A stretch of DNA of 64,000 bases from Exiguobacterium sp. Helios (GCF_014524545.1 NZ_CP053557.1:1885501-1949500), one strand, 5' to 3'. Positions 7,777 through 15,903 are shown, counted from the stretch's first letter. Numbers and translations: made by a program. Notes: generated by a model not told the origin, from the letters alone.

Positions 7777-8242
7777 CGTGATCCTCCTTTTGTTGTTGTA
7801 CTGTCATGAAATAGCTTGAAAAGCGAAGCGCAAATTGTTCCAGTTCACTGTCTTCGATCACCCCGTAAATCGGGCGGATGACGACGAGGTACCGGTCATA
7901 CGTTAAAATCCGGGATACGTCATTTCGGGTCATCTGAACATTTTTTTCGGGATAACTCGCGACGAAATACCAATCGACGGCAATACGGGTCGGTGTCGGA
8001 CTGGAATAAATCCAGGTTTCGCTCGAACGATTGTGCTCGAGCGTGCTGGTACGGGCAAACCGTTGTACCATCTTTAATTCGGTTTTTGCGTCGCGGAGTC
8101 CTGCCTGAAAATCATCCGGTCGCGTCACTGATTCCTCGACCTGTTTCGGTTTTGGTGCCGGCAGACTGGCAAAACCAATCTGCAGACCGATGACGAGTGC
8201 GACCAATGACGCTAAAATGATGAACAGATGCTCCTTCCGCAT
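7766..8242 (-). CDS. hypothetical membrane-anchored protein, 158 aa
   Basis: An N-terminal hydrophobic helix (about residues 6-26) probably anchors the protein, leaving an extracytoplasmic domain of about 130 residues with alternating strands, including SSETWIYSSPTPTRIAVDWYFVASYPEK. No lipobox and no family recognised. It lies between the glycerophosphodiesterase and guanylate-kinase-like genes in a tight operon and overlaps the latter by 11 nt. Confidence 0.65.
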   Translation of the reverse strand: MRKEHLFIILASLVALVIGLQIGFASLPAPKPKQVEESVTRPDDFQAGLRDAKTELKMVQRFARTSTLEHNRSSETWIYSSPTPTRIAVDWYFVASYPEKNVQMTRNDVSRILTYDRYLVVIRPIYGVIEDSELEQFALRFSSYFMTVQQQKEDHDVR

Positions 8243-8254
8243 GACGCTACCTCC

Positions 8255-8986
8255 TTATGGGATGGATAGACTTTTCTGAAATGCTTGTGGATCGTTGACG
8301 ATGACGGCGTCAATCCCGATGTCGATCATCCGTCTGACATCGTCAGCCGATTTCGGCGTATAAACCCGGACCTCAATCCCGGCTTGATGGGCAAGGATGA
8401 CATCTTCTCGCGTCACCCGGCGGTAATCCGGATGAATCGCCTTTGCCCCGAGCAGGATGGCTTGCTGCTCCGGATGGTACAACGGATACGGATAGAGAAT
8501 CGCTGTCTCGATCGTCGGATCAAGTTCCCGGACGGTCGCGACCGAGTAATGATTAAACGAACTCAAAATCAGGCGGTCGTTCGAAATGCCGTGGGCGCGA
8601 CACCGTTCGAGTGTGTATGCTTCGATTCCGGGATACCGGATCGTATCCGTCTTCAGCTCGATGTTGAGCAAAAGCTGTGTCGGTGCAAGCAGGGTCAGTA
8701 CTTCATCAAGCGTCGGAATCGTCGTTTGAACCGGTCCGCCGTCTCCTTTGAACCGGGCTCCGGCGTTGAGCTGCTTCAGTTCAGCGAGCGTCAAATCGAC
8801 GACCCGCCCTGTTCCGTTCGTCGTCCGGTTCACCGTCTCATCATGAATGATGACTCCGACTCCGTCACGTGAAAAGTGAACATCGAATTCAATACCGTCG
8901 ACGTACGGGATTGCCGCTTCTATCGCTTCGAGCGTATTTTCCGGAAACCGGTCACTCGCTCCGCGATGGGCGAACCAGCGCATCAT
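8255..8986 (-). CDS. glycerophosphodiester phosphodiesterase
   Basis: A cytosolic GDPD-family enzyme of 243 residues (no signal peptide) that hydrolyses glycerophosphodiesters to sn-glycerol 3-phosphate and an alcohol. Signature motifs are present: FAHRGASDRFPENTLEAI at the N-terminus, GIEFDVHFSRDGVGVIIHDETVNRTTNG (metal and catalytic His), and LLLNIELK. The ATG at 8986 overlaps the TGA of the upstream carboxypeptidase gene (ATGA), indicating coupling; a longer open frame upstream lies within that gene and is not used. Confidence 0.9.
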   Translation of the reverse strand: MMRWFAHRGASDRFPENTLEAIEAAIPYVDGIEFDVHFSRDGVGVIIHDETVNRTTNGTGRVVDLTLAELKQLNAGARFKGDGGPVQTTIPTLDEVLTLLAPTQLLLNIELKTDTIRYPGIEAYTLERCRAHGISNDRLILSSFNHYSVATVRELDPTIETAILYPYPLYHPEQQAILLGAKAIHPDYRRVTREDVILAHQAGIEVRVYTPKSADDVRRMIDIGIDAVIVNDPQAFQKSLSIP

Positions 8987-10461
8987 AATGCTTCGACGAC
9001 CCGTGTATATTTTGCCGTCAAGTAGTTGATCAACGGCTGGACGGAAATCGATTGTCCGGTTGCCGCCTGAATCAGCTCCGCCGGTGTCTTCGCTTTTCCG
9101 TGCCGGTGAATGTTGATGTTCAACCATTCCTTGATGGGTGCCAGTGTTCCGTCGGCGATCAGTTGATCGACATCATTGACGTCATCGCGCAATGCTTCGT
9201 TCAGTTGAGCGCTGTAGACGAGACCGAGCGCATAACTCGGGAAGTAACCGAACGATCCGCCGGACCAGTGGACATCCTGCAGAACACCTTTTGCATTGGA
9301 CGGGACATCGACTCCGAGGTATTCCTTGTACAGTCGGTTCCATTCCGCCGGTAAGTCTTTGACTTCGAGTTCGCCCGTAATCAGACGTTTTTCGAGTTCG
9401 TAGCGGATGATGATATGCAAAGCATACGTCAATTCGTCCGCTTCGATCCGGATTAGTGACGGTTTGACTTCGTTGACCGCGGCATAAAACGTCTCGAACG
9501 GCACGTCCGTCAATGAAGGAATCGCTCGTTGCAGACCGGCATAGCGGGCCGACAGGAATCCTTGATTCCGGCCGATGAAATTCTCAAAGAACAACGACTG
9601 CGATTCATGGATCCCCATCGAAGCCCCGTCCCCGAGTCCGAGCGTATCGAGATTCGGATCAATTCCTTGTTCATATGTTGCGTGTCCGGCTTCATGCATC
9701 GTTCCGAAAACCGAATTGCGGTAATCCGCTTCATCGTACTTTGTCGTGACGCGGGCATCTTTACGATTGATCGTCGTCTGGAACGGATGAACGGTCTCAT
9801 CCAGTCGTCCCGCCGTGAAGTCATAACCGATGTCCTGCAGCCACTCGTGATTCAATCGAATCTGTGTCTCGCGGTCGGCTGACCAGTCGAGTGTCGGGAA
9901 TGTTTTTCCGTCGAGTTGTTGCAGGAGTGTGATGATCGCTTGACGGAGTTCTGCAAACAACGGATCGAGTTCTGCGACCGTCATCCCCGGCTCGTAATCA
10001 TGTAGCAACGCATCGTACGGATGGTTGTCATATCCCCAGTACTCGACGAACTTCCGTTCCATCGCGACAATCTTTTCCAGGTAAGGTGCAAACAAGTCCC
10101 AATCATCCGCGTCCTTCGCCTTCTCCCAGACACTTTCCGCTTCCGAAATTAACGTGATGAATGTCTGGTATTCCGCTTCCGGAATCTTCGAGTCCCGGTC
10201 GTACGCTTGTTTTGCTTTGGCATAGGAGACGGCTTCCACACCCGTCAACGCTTCTTGCCCCATCGCTTCAAGCAACGTTTGATATGCTGTTCCCGTCCGG
10301 CGGCGGAAACTTTCCGTCGATAAGAAGCCGATTGATTTCGAACGGTTGTCGGCGGATTGTTCCGGCATGTATGTCCGCATGTCCCAATAGAGTAAAGCAA
10401 CAGCTTCATCGTATGCCCGAAGCGCCTCAAAATGGTCACGCCATTGTTGTAAAGTCGTCAT
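8983..10461 (-). CDS. M32-family metallocarboxypeptidase (Taq type)
   Basis: A 492-residue cytosolic zinc carboxypeptidase that removes C-terminal residues from peptides. The zinc motif HEAGH lies at about residue 256, preceded by FGTM, and the M32 marker motifs DxRxT-like (NRKDARVTTKYDE) and HESQSLFFEN are present. Start ATG at 10461 has AAGGGGGC at ideal spacing. It is the first gene of a four-gene run (peptidase, glycerophosphodiesterase, membrane protein, guanylate-kinase-like) with overlapping ends. Confidence 0.93.
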   Translation of the reverse strand: MTTLQQWRDHFEALRAYDEAVALLYWDMRTYMPEQSADNRSKSIGFLSTESFRRRTGTAYQTLLEAMGQEALTGVEAVSYAKAKQAYDRDSKIPEAEYQTFITLISEAESVWEKAKDADDWDLFAPYLEKIVAMERKFVEYWGYDNHPYDALLHDYEPGMTVAELDPLFAELRQAIITLLQQLDGKTFPTLDWSADRETQIRLNHEWLQDIGYDFTAGRLDETVHPFQTTINRKDARVTTKYDEADYRNSVFGTMHEAGHATYEQGIDPNLDTLGLGDGASMGIHESQSLFFENFIGRNQGFLSARYAGLQRAIPSLTDVPFETFYAAVNEVKPSLIRIEADELTYALHIIIRYELEKRLITGELEVKDLPAEWNRLYKEYLGVDVPSNAKGVLQDVHWSGGSFGYFPSYALGLVYSAQLNEALRDDVNDVDQLIADGTLAPIKEWLNINIHRHGKAKTPAELIQAATGQSISVQPLINYLTAKYTRVVEAL

Positions 10462-10571
10462 TAAAATGCCCCCTTGAGCTAAGTAGTATCCGTACGTTTT
10501 CAGCATATCACAAAATGTTCAAAACTTTCACACAGGAGCCGTTTTATGAAACCATCCGCGGTCAAACGTCG

Positions 10572-10577
10572 TATAAT
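10572..10577 (+). promoter_or_regulatory. putative -10 (TATAAT) of the kinase-like gene
   Basis: A perfect TATAAT lies 29 nt before the GTG start. No matching -35 is visible at 17 nt, so the promoter may depend on other elements. Confidence 0.45.
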
Positions 10578-10605
10578 ATAAAAGAAGAGAAAGGAAGTGG
10601 CATGT

Positions 10606-11226
10606 GTGAAGATAGATTCCGAACTGGCTTTTGCCATCCATCTGGCCGAGACGCCGGAGGGATTTACGGTGACGTCCTATCCGGAACAACTCGAATGGAT
10701 TGGAACAGGTCGCAGTGCCTTTGTATTTCGAGTCACTGGAACCGACCGGGTCATCAAAAAGTTTTTCCCCTCGCACCGACATCTTGCAGCAATCGAAGGG
10801 TCGATTTATGAACAATTAAGTCCCTTTGCGACGTATGCGAAACAGTATGAATACGGGACTGACTACCTCGTCATCGAATACATCGAAGGACAAACGTTGT
10901 TTGAGTGTTTGATCAGCGGGACACTCATCACGGACGATGTCATCCAAACGGTCGATCGGGCTTTAGCTGAAGCACGTTCCGTCGGTTTGAATCCATCTGA
11001 CATTCATTTACGAAACATTCTCTTGACGCCGACCGGGACACGGATCATCGACGTCGCCCGATTCCGTCAGACCGATCCGTGCACGCAATGGGATGATTTA
11101 AAGCGCGCTTATCACTATTTTTATGCGAAGGCGTATTTCCCGAAACGTTTTTCCGAGTCTTTTTTGAATACAATCGCGGACGTCTACAAAGGACGATTGT
11201 TCGAATCGATGCGAAAGACGGGGTAA
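10606..11226 (+). CDS. protein-kinase-like (RIO/YrzF-type) protein
   Basis: A compact atypical kinase of about 206 residues. It has a degenerate glycine loop IGTGRSAFVFRV, a Lys in VIKKFF, a catalytic-loop equivalent in NPSDIHLRNILL, and IIDVARFRQ where Asp would bind metal (DVA in place of DFG). This resembles B. subtilis YrzF. It may phosphorylate protein or be a pseudokinase. GTG at 10606 has AAGGAAGTGG upstream; TATAAT at 10572-10577 is a likely -10. A separate terminator ends it. Confidence 0.75.
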   Translation: MKIDSELAFAIHLAETPEGFTVTSYPEQLEWIGTGRSAFVFRVTGTDRVIKKFFPSHRHLAAIEGSIYEQLSPFATYAKQYEYGTDYLVIEYIEGQTLFECLISGTLITDDVIQTVDRALAEARSVGLNPSDIHLRNILLTPTGTRIIDVARFRQTDPCTQWDDLKRAYHYFYAKAYFPKRFSESFLNTIADVYKGRLFESMRKTG

Positions 11227-11231
11227 ACCAA

Positions 11232-11263
11232 AACGACCGACAATCCAGTGACTGTCGGTCGTT
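11232..11263 (+). terminator. terminator of the kinase-like gene
   Basis: A perfect 11-bp stem AACGACCGACA/TGTCGGTCGTT with a 10-nt loop, followed by GTTTT. Confidence 0.8.
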
Positions 11264-11311
11264 GTTTTACATACAACTTCAATATTTTAACTGAAATGGA
11301 GTGATTTTCAA

Positions 11312-11647
11312 ATGAAGCGTTGGCAAAAAGTCGGGCTGTGGATTGGTGGATCCGTACTCACCTTGTTAATCGTCTTATCCCTGCTGTCGCCGGTCGTATT
11401 TTCGAACGATACCGAGAGCGGCGCCATCCGCCATTATTTGTATGAACAGGGTCATCCGTATCAGAGTTACACCGTCATCCTCGACAAACGAATGGTCGAT
11501 CCGAACTACGGTCGGATGTATGATGTCGTGTGGTACGACTATGACAGTGAAACCGGCATGACCCCGACGATCTGTTACAGTAAAAAACGGCGCAACACTA
11601 TAGCGTCAGCTGCGGAACGGGTCCTTGAAGGATTCGTTTTTTTTTGA
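11312..11647 (+). CDS. small hypothetical membrane-anchored protein, 111 aa
   Basis: One N-terminal transmembrane helix (about residues 9-29) follows a short basic stretch, with a C-terminal outside domain containing YVVWYDYDSETG-like polar sequence. The ATG follows GGAGTG. The final codons GGATTCGTTTTTTTTT form the descending arm and T-tract of an intrinsic terminator, so the C-terminus ends in FVFF encoded by the terminator. This could also mean the gene was shortened; no family is recognised. Confidence 0.6.
   Translation: MKRWQKVGLWIGGSVLTLLIVLSLLSPVVFSNDTESGAIRHYLYEQGHPYQSYTVILDKRMVDPNYGRMYDVVWYDYDSETGMTPTICYSKKRRNTIASAAERVLEGFVFF
11617..11645 (+). terminator. terminator inside the 3' end of the 11312 gene
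   Basis: ACGGGTCCT (11617-11625), loop TGA, AGGATTCGT (11629-11637) pair with two G-U wobbles and are followed by nine T. The whole hairpin precedes the stop codon region. Confidence 0.65.
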
Positions 11648-11756
11648 ACATTTTTCTTTTTTTACCTGTTACGACAGCTGATGGTTTGGAAGGAGTAGAA
11701 TCGATCGTGTCCGTATGAAATTATTTTATACAATCATTACGGGAATTGAAATAAAA

Positions 11757-11840
11757 TTAACGGACTCGTCTCGCTCGGCAGAGGCTTGCAAGTAACGTCA
11801 AGACAACCAGCACCGCCGTTTTTGGAATTCCTCGTTTCAT
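11757..11840 (-). CDS. 27-residue membrane microprotein
   Basis: A complete short frame (MKRGIPK start, then a hydrophobic stretch TAVLVVLTLLASLC, then a basic tail) is preceded by AAAGGGGG eight nt from the ATG. It starts 17 nt after the stop of the PH-domain gene and its binding site overlaps that region, suggesting coupling. Basic-hydrophobic-basic layout predicts one membrane helix. It could be a regulatory peptide or a chance frame; the strong binding site and operon position favour a real gene. Confidence 0.45.
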   Translation of the reverse strand: MKRGIPKTAVLVVLTLLASLCRARRVR

Positions 11841-11856
11841 CGTCCAATCCCCCTTT

Positions 11857-12225
11857 TTAAAGAATCGCGTTCGCAATCAGCAAGTCAATTTTACGGACAT
11901 CGACCTTTTTGTTGAGATTGATTTTGATCGTTCCGGCCCGTGTAAACAATTGGACTTCCGAATTGATGTCAAACATGCCGCCGGCGTTTTCCGTTGAATA
12001 CATGTTAATTGATTTATAAGGAATCGAATAGACTTCGACCTTTTTGCCCGTCAATCCTTGCGCGTCCCGAATGATCAGCCGGTGTGTCGTAAAAATCGCG
12101 ACGTCCCGGATCGTCTTATATGCGGACAACGCTTGTTCGCCTTGAATCAATAATCCTGTTACGTCTTGCGGGATGTCACACTCGGAGACGAAGGTCCATG
12201 CGAGTTGGCTCAGTGGATTACTCAT
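11857..12225 (-). CDS. bacterial PH-domain protein (bPH1-like)
   Basis: A soluble 122-residue protein with the pattern of single-domain bacterial PH proteins: GEQALSAYKTIRDVAIFTTHRLIIRD, then VEVYSIPYKSINMYSTE, then a final helix DVRKIDLLIANAIL. Such proteins bind no known ligand and are often present beside membrane proteins. ATG at 12225 follows AGGCG at 9 nt. It lies downstream of the membrane protein at 12318 and upstream of the microprotein. Confidence 0.75.
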   Translation of the reverse strand: MSNPLSQLAWTFVSECDIPQDVTGLLIQGEQALSAYKTIRDVAIFTTHRLIIRDAQGLTGKKVEVYSIPYKSINMYSTENAGGMFDINSEVQLFTRAGTIKINLNKKVDVRKIDLLIANAIL

Positions 12226-12317
12226 CAAACATCGCCTGCTTTCTGCTTTTAATTTTGCTTACCTGTCTAGGATATCCGATTTCTCTACCTTTACCAAGTC
12301 ATGTGAAATGTCCGGCT

Positions 12318-13019
12318 TCACTCGCGAAAATGCAGCCGAAACAAAATCATACCGGCGAGTAAAACGGCCTGTGTCTCAAGATCCGGGACATCAAACGTCA
12401 GCAGATGCCGTTTTCGGTGACTTGCCGCAATCGTTTTCTTATCGCGTCTCACTTCAATCCGTCGGGATAACCGGGGCGAGCGGATCTGATACGTCTCGCC
12501 ACGGTACGTCATCCTCAGTACTTCAGTGAATTCGACGGCGTGCAGGACCGTATTTTCGGTTTTAATGTCGCCGACGGTTTCGCCGCCTTCTTCGATCGTC
12601 CATTCGGTCTGATTGCTCCACAGTCGTTGACCGGTTTTTTCCTCGAATCGGAGTTCACGCTGCGAAAGATCAAAAACGAGGTTCAGAAAAAAATTCTCCA
12701 CTTTCGGAAAAGCGACGAACCAGCGGTGCCAGACCTGTTTAAACGTCCGACGGTAGGAACCGACGACCGTATCTGCCCGGTAGATTTGTTTGATCCCCGT
12801 CGATTGCCGGTCACTGAGACGCGACGTGTAACCGGTTCCGCTTCCGTTGAATGCCGCATCTTGTTTTTGTTGCCACCGTTCCACCCAAAAAAGCAACAGC
12901 GCTGCCGGGAGAAAAACGAAGACACTCCCCCACTCCGTTAAGCGGAAGATGTCAAAATACAGTCCCCGCGCCGTCAGAGCAACGACACCGAGCACAAACA
13001 TGCCGATACAATAGATCAT
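12318..13019 (-). CDS. hypothetical membrane protein, 233 aa
   Basis: Two N-terminal transmembrane segments (about residues 2-20 and 28-46) are followed by a cytosolic domain of about 180 residues rich in strands, with LRFEEKTGQRLWSNQTEWTIEEGGETVGDIKTENTV, a texture reminiscent of tubby/LURP-like beta-barrels. That is only a resemblance. The ATG has AAAGGAGCAGGGAA upstream. It is probably co-transcribed with the PH-domain gene 92 nt downstream. Confidence 0.6.
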   Translation of the reverse strand: MIYCIGMFVLGVVALTARGLYFDIFRLTEWGSVFVFLPAALLLFWVERWQQKQDAAFNGSGTGYTSRLSDRQSTGIKQIYRADTVVGSYRRTFKQVWHRWFVAFPKVENFFLNLVFDLSQRELRFEEKTGQRLWSNQTEWTIEEGGETVGDIKTENTVLHAVEFTEVLRMTYRGETYQIRSPRLSRRIEVRRDKKTIAASHRKRHLLTFDVPDLETQAVLLAGMILFRLHFRE

Positions 13020-13238
13020 TTCCCTGCTCCTTTCCTGGTGAGACCTGATTTTCAGTCTTCTGACTTTATGCTAATCGAAGGAATCTGACGCAGCAACGTT
13101 TTTTCCTTTCTTCTTCCACCAAAAGAATTTTAACATCCATTTTTCAGTTAAAATGTAGGAGATGTAACCGATTGGTCGAAATAAATACAATAGAAGTTTT
13201 TCATCCCCACCGTTCACATTTTGCAAGGAGGTCGATCC

Positions 13239-13592
13239 ATGTTATTCCTATTGCTCGTTAAAGCGTCAAACCGCTCTGAAGCCGATCTGTTTCCGGATCC
13301 ACTCCTTCAGGAAGCGATGGCCGCCTTTAACCGGGACCTGGTCGAAGCCGGGGTCCGGGTCATGGCAAAAGGACTGCACCCGACGCGGGAAGCCGTTCGC
13401 TTTTCGTTTCACCAACCAAATGAAGAACCGGACGTCACATCCGGACCGTTTGAACCGTCGGCGGATCAATTGGCAGGATTTATTTTGATCGATGTGGCGT
13501 CAAGAGAGGAAGCGATCACTTGGGCCAGACGTATGCCGGATCCGCAAGGTCACGGCGAAGGACAAATCGAGTTACGCCAAGTTTTTGAATGA
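13239..13592 (+). CDS. YciI-like (YCII/DGPF) protein
   Basis: A 117-residue protein with the dimeric alpha/beta-barrel pattern of YCII/DGPF proteins: MLFLLLVKAS first strand, helix with FNRDLVEAGVRVMAKGLHP, central DVTSGPFEPSADQLAGFILIDV, and the last helix EAITWARRMPDP. The conserved GPF and aspartate/histidine of the family are partly visible. Catalytic role is unproven in the family. ATG at 13239 has AAGGAGGTC upstream. It is translationally close (15 nt) to the creatininase gene. Confidence 0.8.
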   Translation: MLFLLLVKASNRSEADLFPDPLLQEAMAAFNRDLVEAGVRVMAKGLHPTREAVRFSFHQPNEEPDVTSGPFEPSADQLAGFILIDVASREEAITWARRMPDPQGHGEGQIELRQVFE

Positions 13593-13606
13593 AGGGAAAT
13601 GAATTC

Positions 13607-14371
13607 ATGCTTAGTTATAAAAACAGTACGAAGGTTATTCAAGACAGTCAGACTGTCACCGCGATTCTCTCGGTCGGGGCAACCGAACAGTTCGGACCGT
13701 ATCTGCCGATGCATCTTGATACATTGATTGCCGAGCACCAGGCCGCTGTTTTCGGTGAACGGTTAAACGCCTATGTCTTACCGACACTGCCGTTTAACAC
13801 CTCCGAAGAACATGCCAATCAAATCGGGACCGTCACCGTCAGTCCGACGGTGATCTCAATGATGCTCGAAGAAATCATCGTCAATCTGTACCGGCAAGGG
13901 TTCACTCGATTCATCCTTTGCAACGGGCACGGAGGGGCATACTGGGAATCGGCATTCGTCAAACAGATTAACTTTAAATATCCGGAGCTCGTCGTCATCA
14001 CGACGCACCGCTACCGGGCATTTGAGGAAGCGTTGGACGCGGCGGGACTTGCGGAATTAAACGAACGGCACGGCGGTCTGTTGTCCGTCGCAACCGGGAT
14101 GTGGCTTTGTCCGAATCTCGTTGACCTGCAACCGATGGGCGGGGACGTTCCGCTGTCCCATTATCCGGTCGCCGATTATGTCTTTTGGGATCAACTGGCG
14201 ACGGACGGTTGTTGGGGAAGCTTTGAACCCGGTGTCTATTCGCCGGACGAACTCGCAACCATCGGTGAGACGTTTTGGACTACCTTTACTGAAAAACGGG
14301 CGGAACACTTGAAAGAAACACTTACGACGGCGGTCCGCCTGCGAAACCTGCCGGGAAGAAATGAGGACTAA
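13607..14371 (+). CDS. creatininase-family amidohydrolase
   Basis: A 254-residue cytosolic metal amidohydrolase. Metal and catalytic motifs are present: VGATEQFGPYLPMHLDT (Glu, His, Asp) at residues 24-40 and LCNGHGG with ELNERHGG further on. The family hydrolyses creatinine or acts in cofactor/formamide metabolism; the substrate here is unknown. ATG at 13607 has AAGGG at 10 nt; another in-frame ATG at 13589 overlaps the upstream stop. The stop overlaps by one base (TAATG) the start of a broken methyltransferase gene. Confidence 0.88.
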   Translation: MLSYKNSTKVIQDSQTVTAILSVGATEQFGPYLPMHLDTLIAEHQAAVFGERLNAYVLPTLPFNTSEEHANQIGTVTVSPTVISMMLEEIIVNLYRQGFTRFILCNGHGGAYWESAFVKQINFKYPELVVITTHRYRAFEEALDAAGLAELNERHGGLLSVATGMWLCPNLVDLQPMGGDVPLSHYPVADYVFWDQLATDGCWGSFEPGVYSPDELATIGETFWTTFTEKRAEHLKETLTTAVRLRNLPGRNED

Positions 14372-14863
14372 TGATGAACGAAACGATTCGGACACACGAC
14401 GTTCTGTTGCAGATGCTTGACGCTTTACTCCGGGAACCGACCGCCTTTTGGGACGGCTTTTATGCCGACCGGACGAAACGGACGAGAATCTGGTCCGCTA
14501 CGTCGAACAACTTGAGATTCCGGTGAACCGGGTGCCTACGATTTTGTCTATGATTCCGGCTGCTTTCATCATATCGCCCCGCACCGCCGACCCAACTACA
14601 TCCGGATCGTCTCGGATGCCCTGCGGCCGGGCGGCTGTTTTGCTTTGACCTGTTTCGTCGAAGGCGGACAGTACGGCGGATCCTATATGATGGACTGGGA
14701 TGTTTACCAAGAACTGAGCCTGCACGGCGGTCTCGGCTTCACGGAAGAGAAACTGCGGTCAATTTTCGAACCGTTCGACATCCGTTTGATGCAGGAGGCC
14801 GCTCCGACCGCTTCCGTCTTCGGACTATCCGGCCTGTGGACCGCCCTGTTCCGGAAAAACTAA
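14371..14863 (+). pseudogene. SAM-dependent methyltransferase, internally deleted
   Basis: The start overlaps the creatininase stop (TAATG). Frame one reads MMNETIRTHDVLLQML and FWDGFYADR, typical of the methyltransferase N-terminus, then frame two reads DENLVRYVEQLEIP, then frame three reads GAYDFVYDSGCFHHIAP and on to LRPGGCFALTCF and a normal C-terminus at 14863. Family members have the glycine-rich SAM motif between the second and third pieces; it is absent, so about 60-70 codons were lost and at least two frame changes exist. The protein cannot bind SAM. Confidence 0.85.
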
Positions 14864-14874
14864 TCGGGTACACC

Positions 14875-14917
14875 AAAACCGGTCATCCTTTCCACTGTTT
14901 GGAGAGGAGCCGGTTTT
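14875..14917. terminator. weak terminator after the methyltransferase remnant
   Basis: AAAACCGG (14875-14882) pairs with CCGGTTTT (14910-14917) across a 27-nt loop; the T run is only four bases. Confidence 0.45.
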
Positions 14918-14928
14918 CGTCTGTTCTG

Positions 14929-15591
14929 TCACAATGTTATTGCTTTTAAATCGAGTTGAATCAGTTCCTGTAAGTCTTCAATGACGGCATCTGCCTGTTC
15001 CAGTTCTACTTCGTTCGAAAAATCGAACCGGCAACCGACGGCGGGTAATCCGTTAACCTTGGCCGCGGTAAAGTCGGAAATTCGGTCTCCGACGACAACC
15101 GCTTCCGTTAACTGGTGCCCAGACAAGATGTAGGCGACGAGATCACTTTTTTGTGACGACGCGACGTCTTCGATGCTATAAACGCCATCGAGCCAGCGGT
15201 CCAGTCCATACTGCCGGACGATGGCCGTTAAATACACTTTCCAGCCGTTGCTTGCGACATAGAGCCGATGCCCTGCTTCTTTTAAGGCGTGAAGTGTCGC
15301 TTCCGCTCCCGGATACAGGGCACCGTGTCCTTGTTCGATGTGACGGATCAACGCGTCTTGAAACGTCCGGTCAACGCACATCCTCTCTTCATCCGAATGC
15401 GCCGGCAGTAAGGTTTGCCAGACTTCCGGCAATGACACTCCCATGATGGCCTGATACTCAGCCAGCGGTGTTGCCCCGCTCCAGCGGCCATTCATGCGTA
15501 AGAAGTCGAATGCATCTTCTAACGCATGACCCAGAATCCGATTCGTTTGAAATAACGTGCCGTCCATATCAAAGATGTACGCCTGTTTCAT
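14929..15591 (-). CDS. HAD-superfamily phosphatase
   Basis: A 220-residue HAD hydrolase of the phosphoglycolate-phosphatase subgroup with a helical cap. All four motifs are present: IFDMDGTLF (nucleophile Asp 8), VASNGW, a lysine in SQKSDLV, and VVGDRISD. It should dephosphorylate a small phosphate ester; the substrate is unknown. The ATG has AAGGAGG upstream on the minus strand. Confidence 0.88.
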   Translation of the reverse strand: MKQAYIFDMDGTLFQTNRILGHALEDAFDFLRMNGRWSGATPLAEYQAIMGVSLPEVWQTLLPAHSDEERMCVDRTFQDALIRHIEQGHGALYPGAEATLHALKEAGHRLYVASNGWKVYLTAIVRQYGLDRWLDGVYSIEDVASSQKSDLVAYILSGHQLTEAVVVGDRISDFTAAKVNGLPAVGCRFDFSNEVELEQADAVIEDLQELIQLDLKAITL

Positions 15592-15748
15592 GATGATTTC
15601 CTCCTTGACGGTTAAGAGACGACTTCTTATCAGTTGTCTCGATTTAGTAACAGATTTCTTCAGACAACTTACTCATTTTGTTGATTTTCGGGTAAAGATA
15701 ACTAACGGAATTTATCGTGTTGCTGTAGAAAAAAGGAGATGAACCATC

Positions 15749-15832
15749 ATGATGGTGCTCATCGTGGTCGGCTTAGCCGTCATCAGTATCGTTCTGTTTG
15801 TTCTCTACAATAACCATAACAAAATCGTTTAG
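15749..15832 (+). CDS. 27-residue single-helix membrane microprotein
   Basis: A complete short frame is preceded by AAAAGGAGATGAACC with the binding site 8 nt from the ATG. The product is almost entirely hydrophobic (residues 2-20, MVLIVVGLAVISIVLFVLY) with a polar C-terminal tail NNHNKIV, the layout of small membrane proteins. About 155 nt of non-coding DNA lies upstream, enough for its own promoter, and a strong inverted repeat follows. Short length precludes a family call. Confidence 0.55.
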   Translation: MMVLIVVGLAVISIVLFVLYNNHNKIV

Positions 15833-15869
15833 CAGCATACCTTTGACTGCGATTATTTCAGATTCCCGC

Positions 15870-15903
15870 TATCCCGTTGATTTTCTTTATAATCAACGGG
15901 ATA
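15870..15903. terminator. 12-bp perfect inverted repeat, terminator-like but without a T-tract
   Basis: TATCCCGTTGAT and ATCAACGGGATA pair perfectly around a 10-nt AT-rich loop. It sits between the microprotein and the convergent DUF402 gene, as terminators do, but neither side has a run of T. It may be a factor-dependent terminator or a protein binding site. Confidence 0.5.

Noticed and set aside
8255-9127. Longer glycerophosphodiesterase reading from 9127
   Set aside because: The extra 47 codons lie inside the carboxypeptidase gene and lack family sequence; the ATGA overlap at 8983-8986 gives the start.
15690-15695. GGGTAA as a sigma-B -10 upstream of the 15749 microprotein
   Set aside because: No GTTTAA-like -35 at 12-15 nt; the hexamer there is TACTCA, so the match is not convincing.
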